The notes under the pieces: model-generated
The model's database searches: none
The model's input: the letters and a program-made list of their open reading frames with translations, nothing else
Told to the model about the DNA's origin: nothing
Part shown: in pieces, positions 5,138-5,670 of the stretch
Position numbering within the stretch: the stretch's first letter is position 1
Layout: each line of letters starts with the position of its first letter
Position numbers and translations under genes: made by a program
Assembly: GCA_002346545.1 (NCBI GenBank)
Contig: DEAA01000035.1
Location: 65,169-70,838, forward strand
DNA from: Acidobacteria bacterium UBA2994
GTDB lineage: Bacteria > Acidobacteriota > Vicinamibacteria > Vicinamibacterales > UBA8438
DNA: 5,670 nt
Reading direction: 5' to 3'

Positions 5138-5388
5138 GCGTTCTCGCCTCCGAGTCCGTCTGACACGGACGGAGGCGCCGGCTTTACCTCGCCGCGCTCA
5201 TCAAGGATCTCGATGCGTCGTTCGGCATCTTCCAGCCTGGTGTGGCAGAAACGAGAGAGTTGAACCCCGCGCTCGTACAAACGAAGTGACTCCTCCAGCG
5301 TCAGCTTGCCCGACTCTAGGGTTTGCACGACGCCCTCAAGCTCTCCGATTGCCGACTCGAAGTCCTGGATCTTTTCTTTCTCGTCCAT
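5134..5388 (-). CDS. xseB: Exodeoxyribonuclease VII small subunit
   Basis: The 84-residue protein is the small subunit that assembles in several copies on XseA to form exonuclease VII, which degrades single-stranded DNA from either end. It shows the family pattern: FESAIGELEGVVQTLESG (10-27), LTLEESLRLYERGVQL (29-44), then C48 and LEDAERRIEIL (52-62), forming a helical hairpin. The last 17 or so residues (KPAPPSVSDGLGGENA) are a Pro/Gly-rich tail of low conservation. The ATG at 5388 directly abuts the xseA TAA with no gap, and AAGGGA just upstream within xseA can act as ribosome-binding site. Its stop overlaps the GTG start of the prenyl synthase by 4 bases. The tail's DNA also forms a strong hairpin that contains the next gene's ribosome-binding site. 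Confidence 0.96.
   Translation of the reverse strand: MDEKEKIQDFESAIGELEGVVQTLESGKLTLEESLRLYERGVQLSRFCHTRLEDAERRIEILDERGEVKPAPPSVSDGLGGENA
5145..5177 (-). promoter_or_regulatory. Hairpin at the end of xseB that buries the prenyl synthase ribosome-binding site
   Basis: In the mRNA CGCCTCC + GTCCGT hmm-type outer and inner arms pair with ACGGAC and GGAGGCG: plus-strand arms are 5145-5151 with 5171-5177 (7 bp) and 5154-5159 with 5165-5170 (6 bp), a 5-base loop at 5160-5164 and a 2-base bulge at 5152-5153. The 3' arm in the mRNA contains GGAGG (5151-5147), the only good Shine-Dalgarno for the GTG start at 5137, with 9 bases between. Folding would hide the site unless ribosomes translating xseB open the stem. 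No T-tract follows, so it is not a terminator. Confidence 0.6.
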
Positions 5389-5670
5389 TTAGTCCCTTCC
5401 CGTGGTCTTGGCTCGGAGCCGACCTCGTTGCAAGGTGATCGAGATCTCGTCGCCGACCGCGACGGCGTCAGCATCACGGATGACCGCCGTTCGGTCTGTG
5501 TTCCAGCAGACGGCATAACCGCGCGCTAGCACGCCCAGCGGGCTCAGCGCGTCGAGCCGACCCGCGAGGGTCGCGATCCGGCCGGTCGTGAGGCGAACTA
5601 GTTCTCGTGAGGCGCTCTCCAGCCGCGTGCTCGCCTCGACCAGCCGGGTGCGGCTTGCGGCAAGTCGCCG
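5389..5670 (-). CDS. xseA: Exodeoxyribonuclease VII large subunit, C-terminal part (5' end beyond the right edge)
   Basis: The last 93 residues are visible, in frame from the window edge to the TAA at 5391-5389. The first 35 or so visible residues are a charged helix (RLVEASTRLESASRELVRL), matching the long coiled-coil region of XseA that carries the small subunits. Then comes LDALSPLGVLARGYAV (visible residues 39-54), the highly conserved C-terminal motif of the family. The end (VRDAD-like, VGDEISITLQRGRLRAK) matches the usual final beta segment. The catalytic domain lies outside the window. With XseB it forms exonuclease VII, a single-strand DNA exonuclease used in repair and recombination. 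It abuts xseB with no intergenic base and heads the visible operon. Confidence 0.95.
   Translation of the reverse strand, partial: RRLAASRTRLVEASTRLESASRELVRLTTGRIATLAGRLDALSPLGVLARGYAVCWNTDRTAVIRDADAVAVGDEISITLQRGRLRAKTTGRD

Noticed and set aside
1..5670. Defence island, toxin-antitoxin pair, CRISPR, mobile element, tRNA or riboswitch
   Set aside because: I looked on both strands for transposase or integrase motifs, regularly spaced repeats, tRNA-like folds and paired small genes and saw none. The TlyA 'haemolysin' name does not indicate a toxin here.

Overview
The window is 5.67 kb of GC-rich bacterial chromosome. Every convincing gene lies on the minus strand, so transcription runs from position 5670 toward position 1. 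The core is the block xseA (3' end) - xseB - ispA-type prenyl synthase - tlyA - nadK, a linkage seen in several phyla. The double-membrane style lipoprotein, the high GC and the gene order suggest a Gram-negative lineage such as Gemmatimonadota or a neighbouring uncultivated group. That placement is inferred from memory and is only moderately secure.

Layout in transcription order: exonuclease VII large subunit C-terminus (5670-5389); exonuclease VII small subunit (5388-5134); farnesyl/geranylgeranyl diphosphate synthase (5137-4205); TlyA-family S4-domain RNA methyltransferase (4198-3437); NAD kinase (3429-2533); a PLP-dependent serine/threonine dehydratase-like enzyme (2497-1481); a 152-base stretch holding a broken gene whose readable end resembles the C-terminus of alpha-glucan (glycogen) phosphorylase (1484-1333); a VOC/glyoxalase-fold protein (1336-917); an unrecognised zinc-ribbon protein (882-424); and the start of a lipoprotein gene that runs off the left edge (332-1). 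Spacing from xseA to the zinc-ribbon gene is tight (4-base overlaps, direct abutment, or gaps of 6-35 bases), so these genes probably form one operon. The lipoprotein has its own sigma70-like promoter.

The core genes are housekeeping: DNA repair (XseAB), isoprenoid chain elongation, rRNA methylation and NADP supply. The downstream genes look like an accessory metabolic tail.

I found no defence system, mobile element, CRISPR array, RNA gene or obviously new multi-gene system. The points worth a second look are: (a) the phosphorylase-like remnant, bounded on both sides by ATGA stop/start overlaps; (b) a 13-bp hairpin at the end of xseB that buries the GGAGG ribosome-binding site of the next gene, with weaker hairpins at the next two junctions; (c) unusual residues at the expected metal-ligand positions of the VOC protein; (d) the zinc-ribbon protein of unknown function; and (e) an inverted repeat that brackets the -10 box of the lipoprotein promoter.
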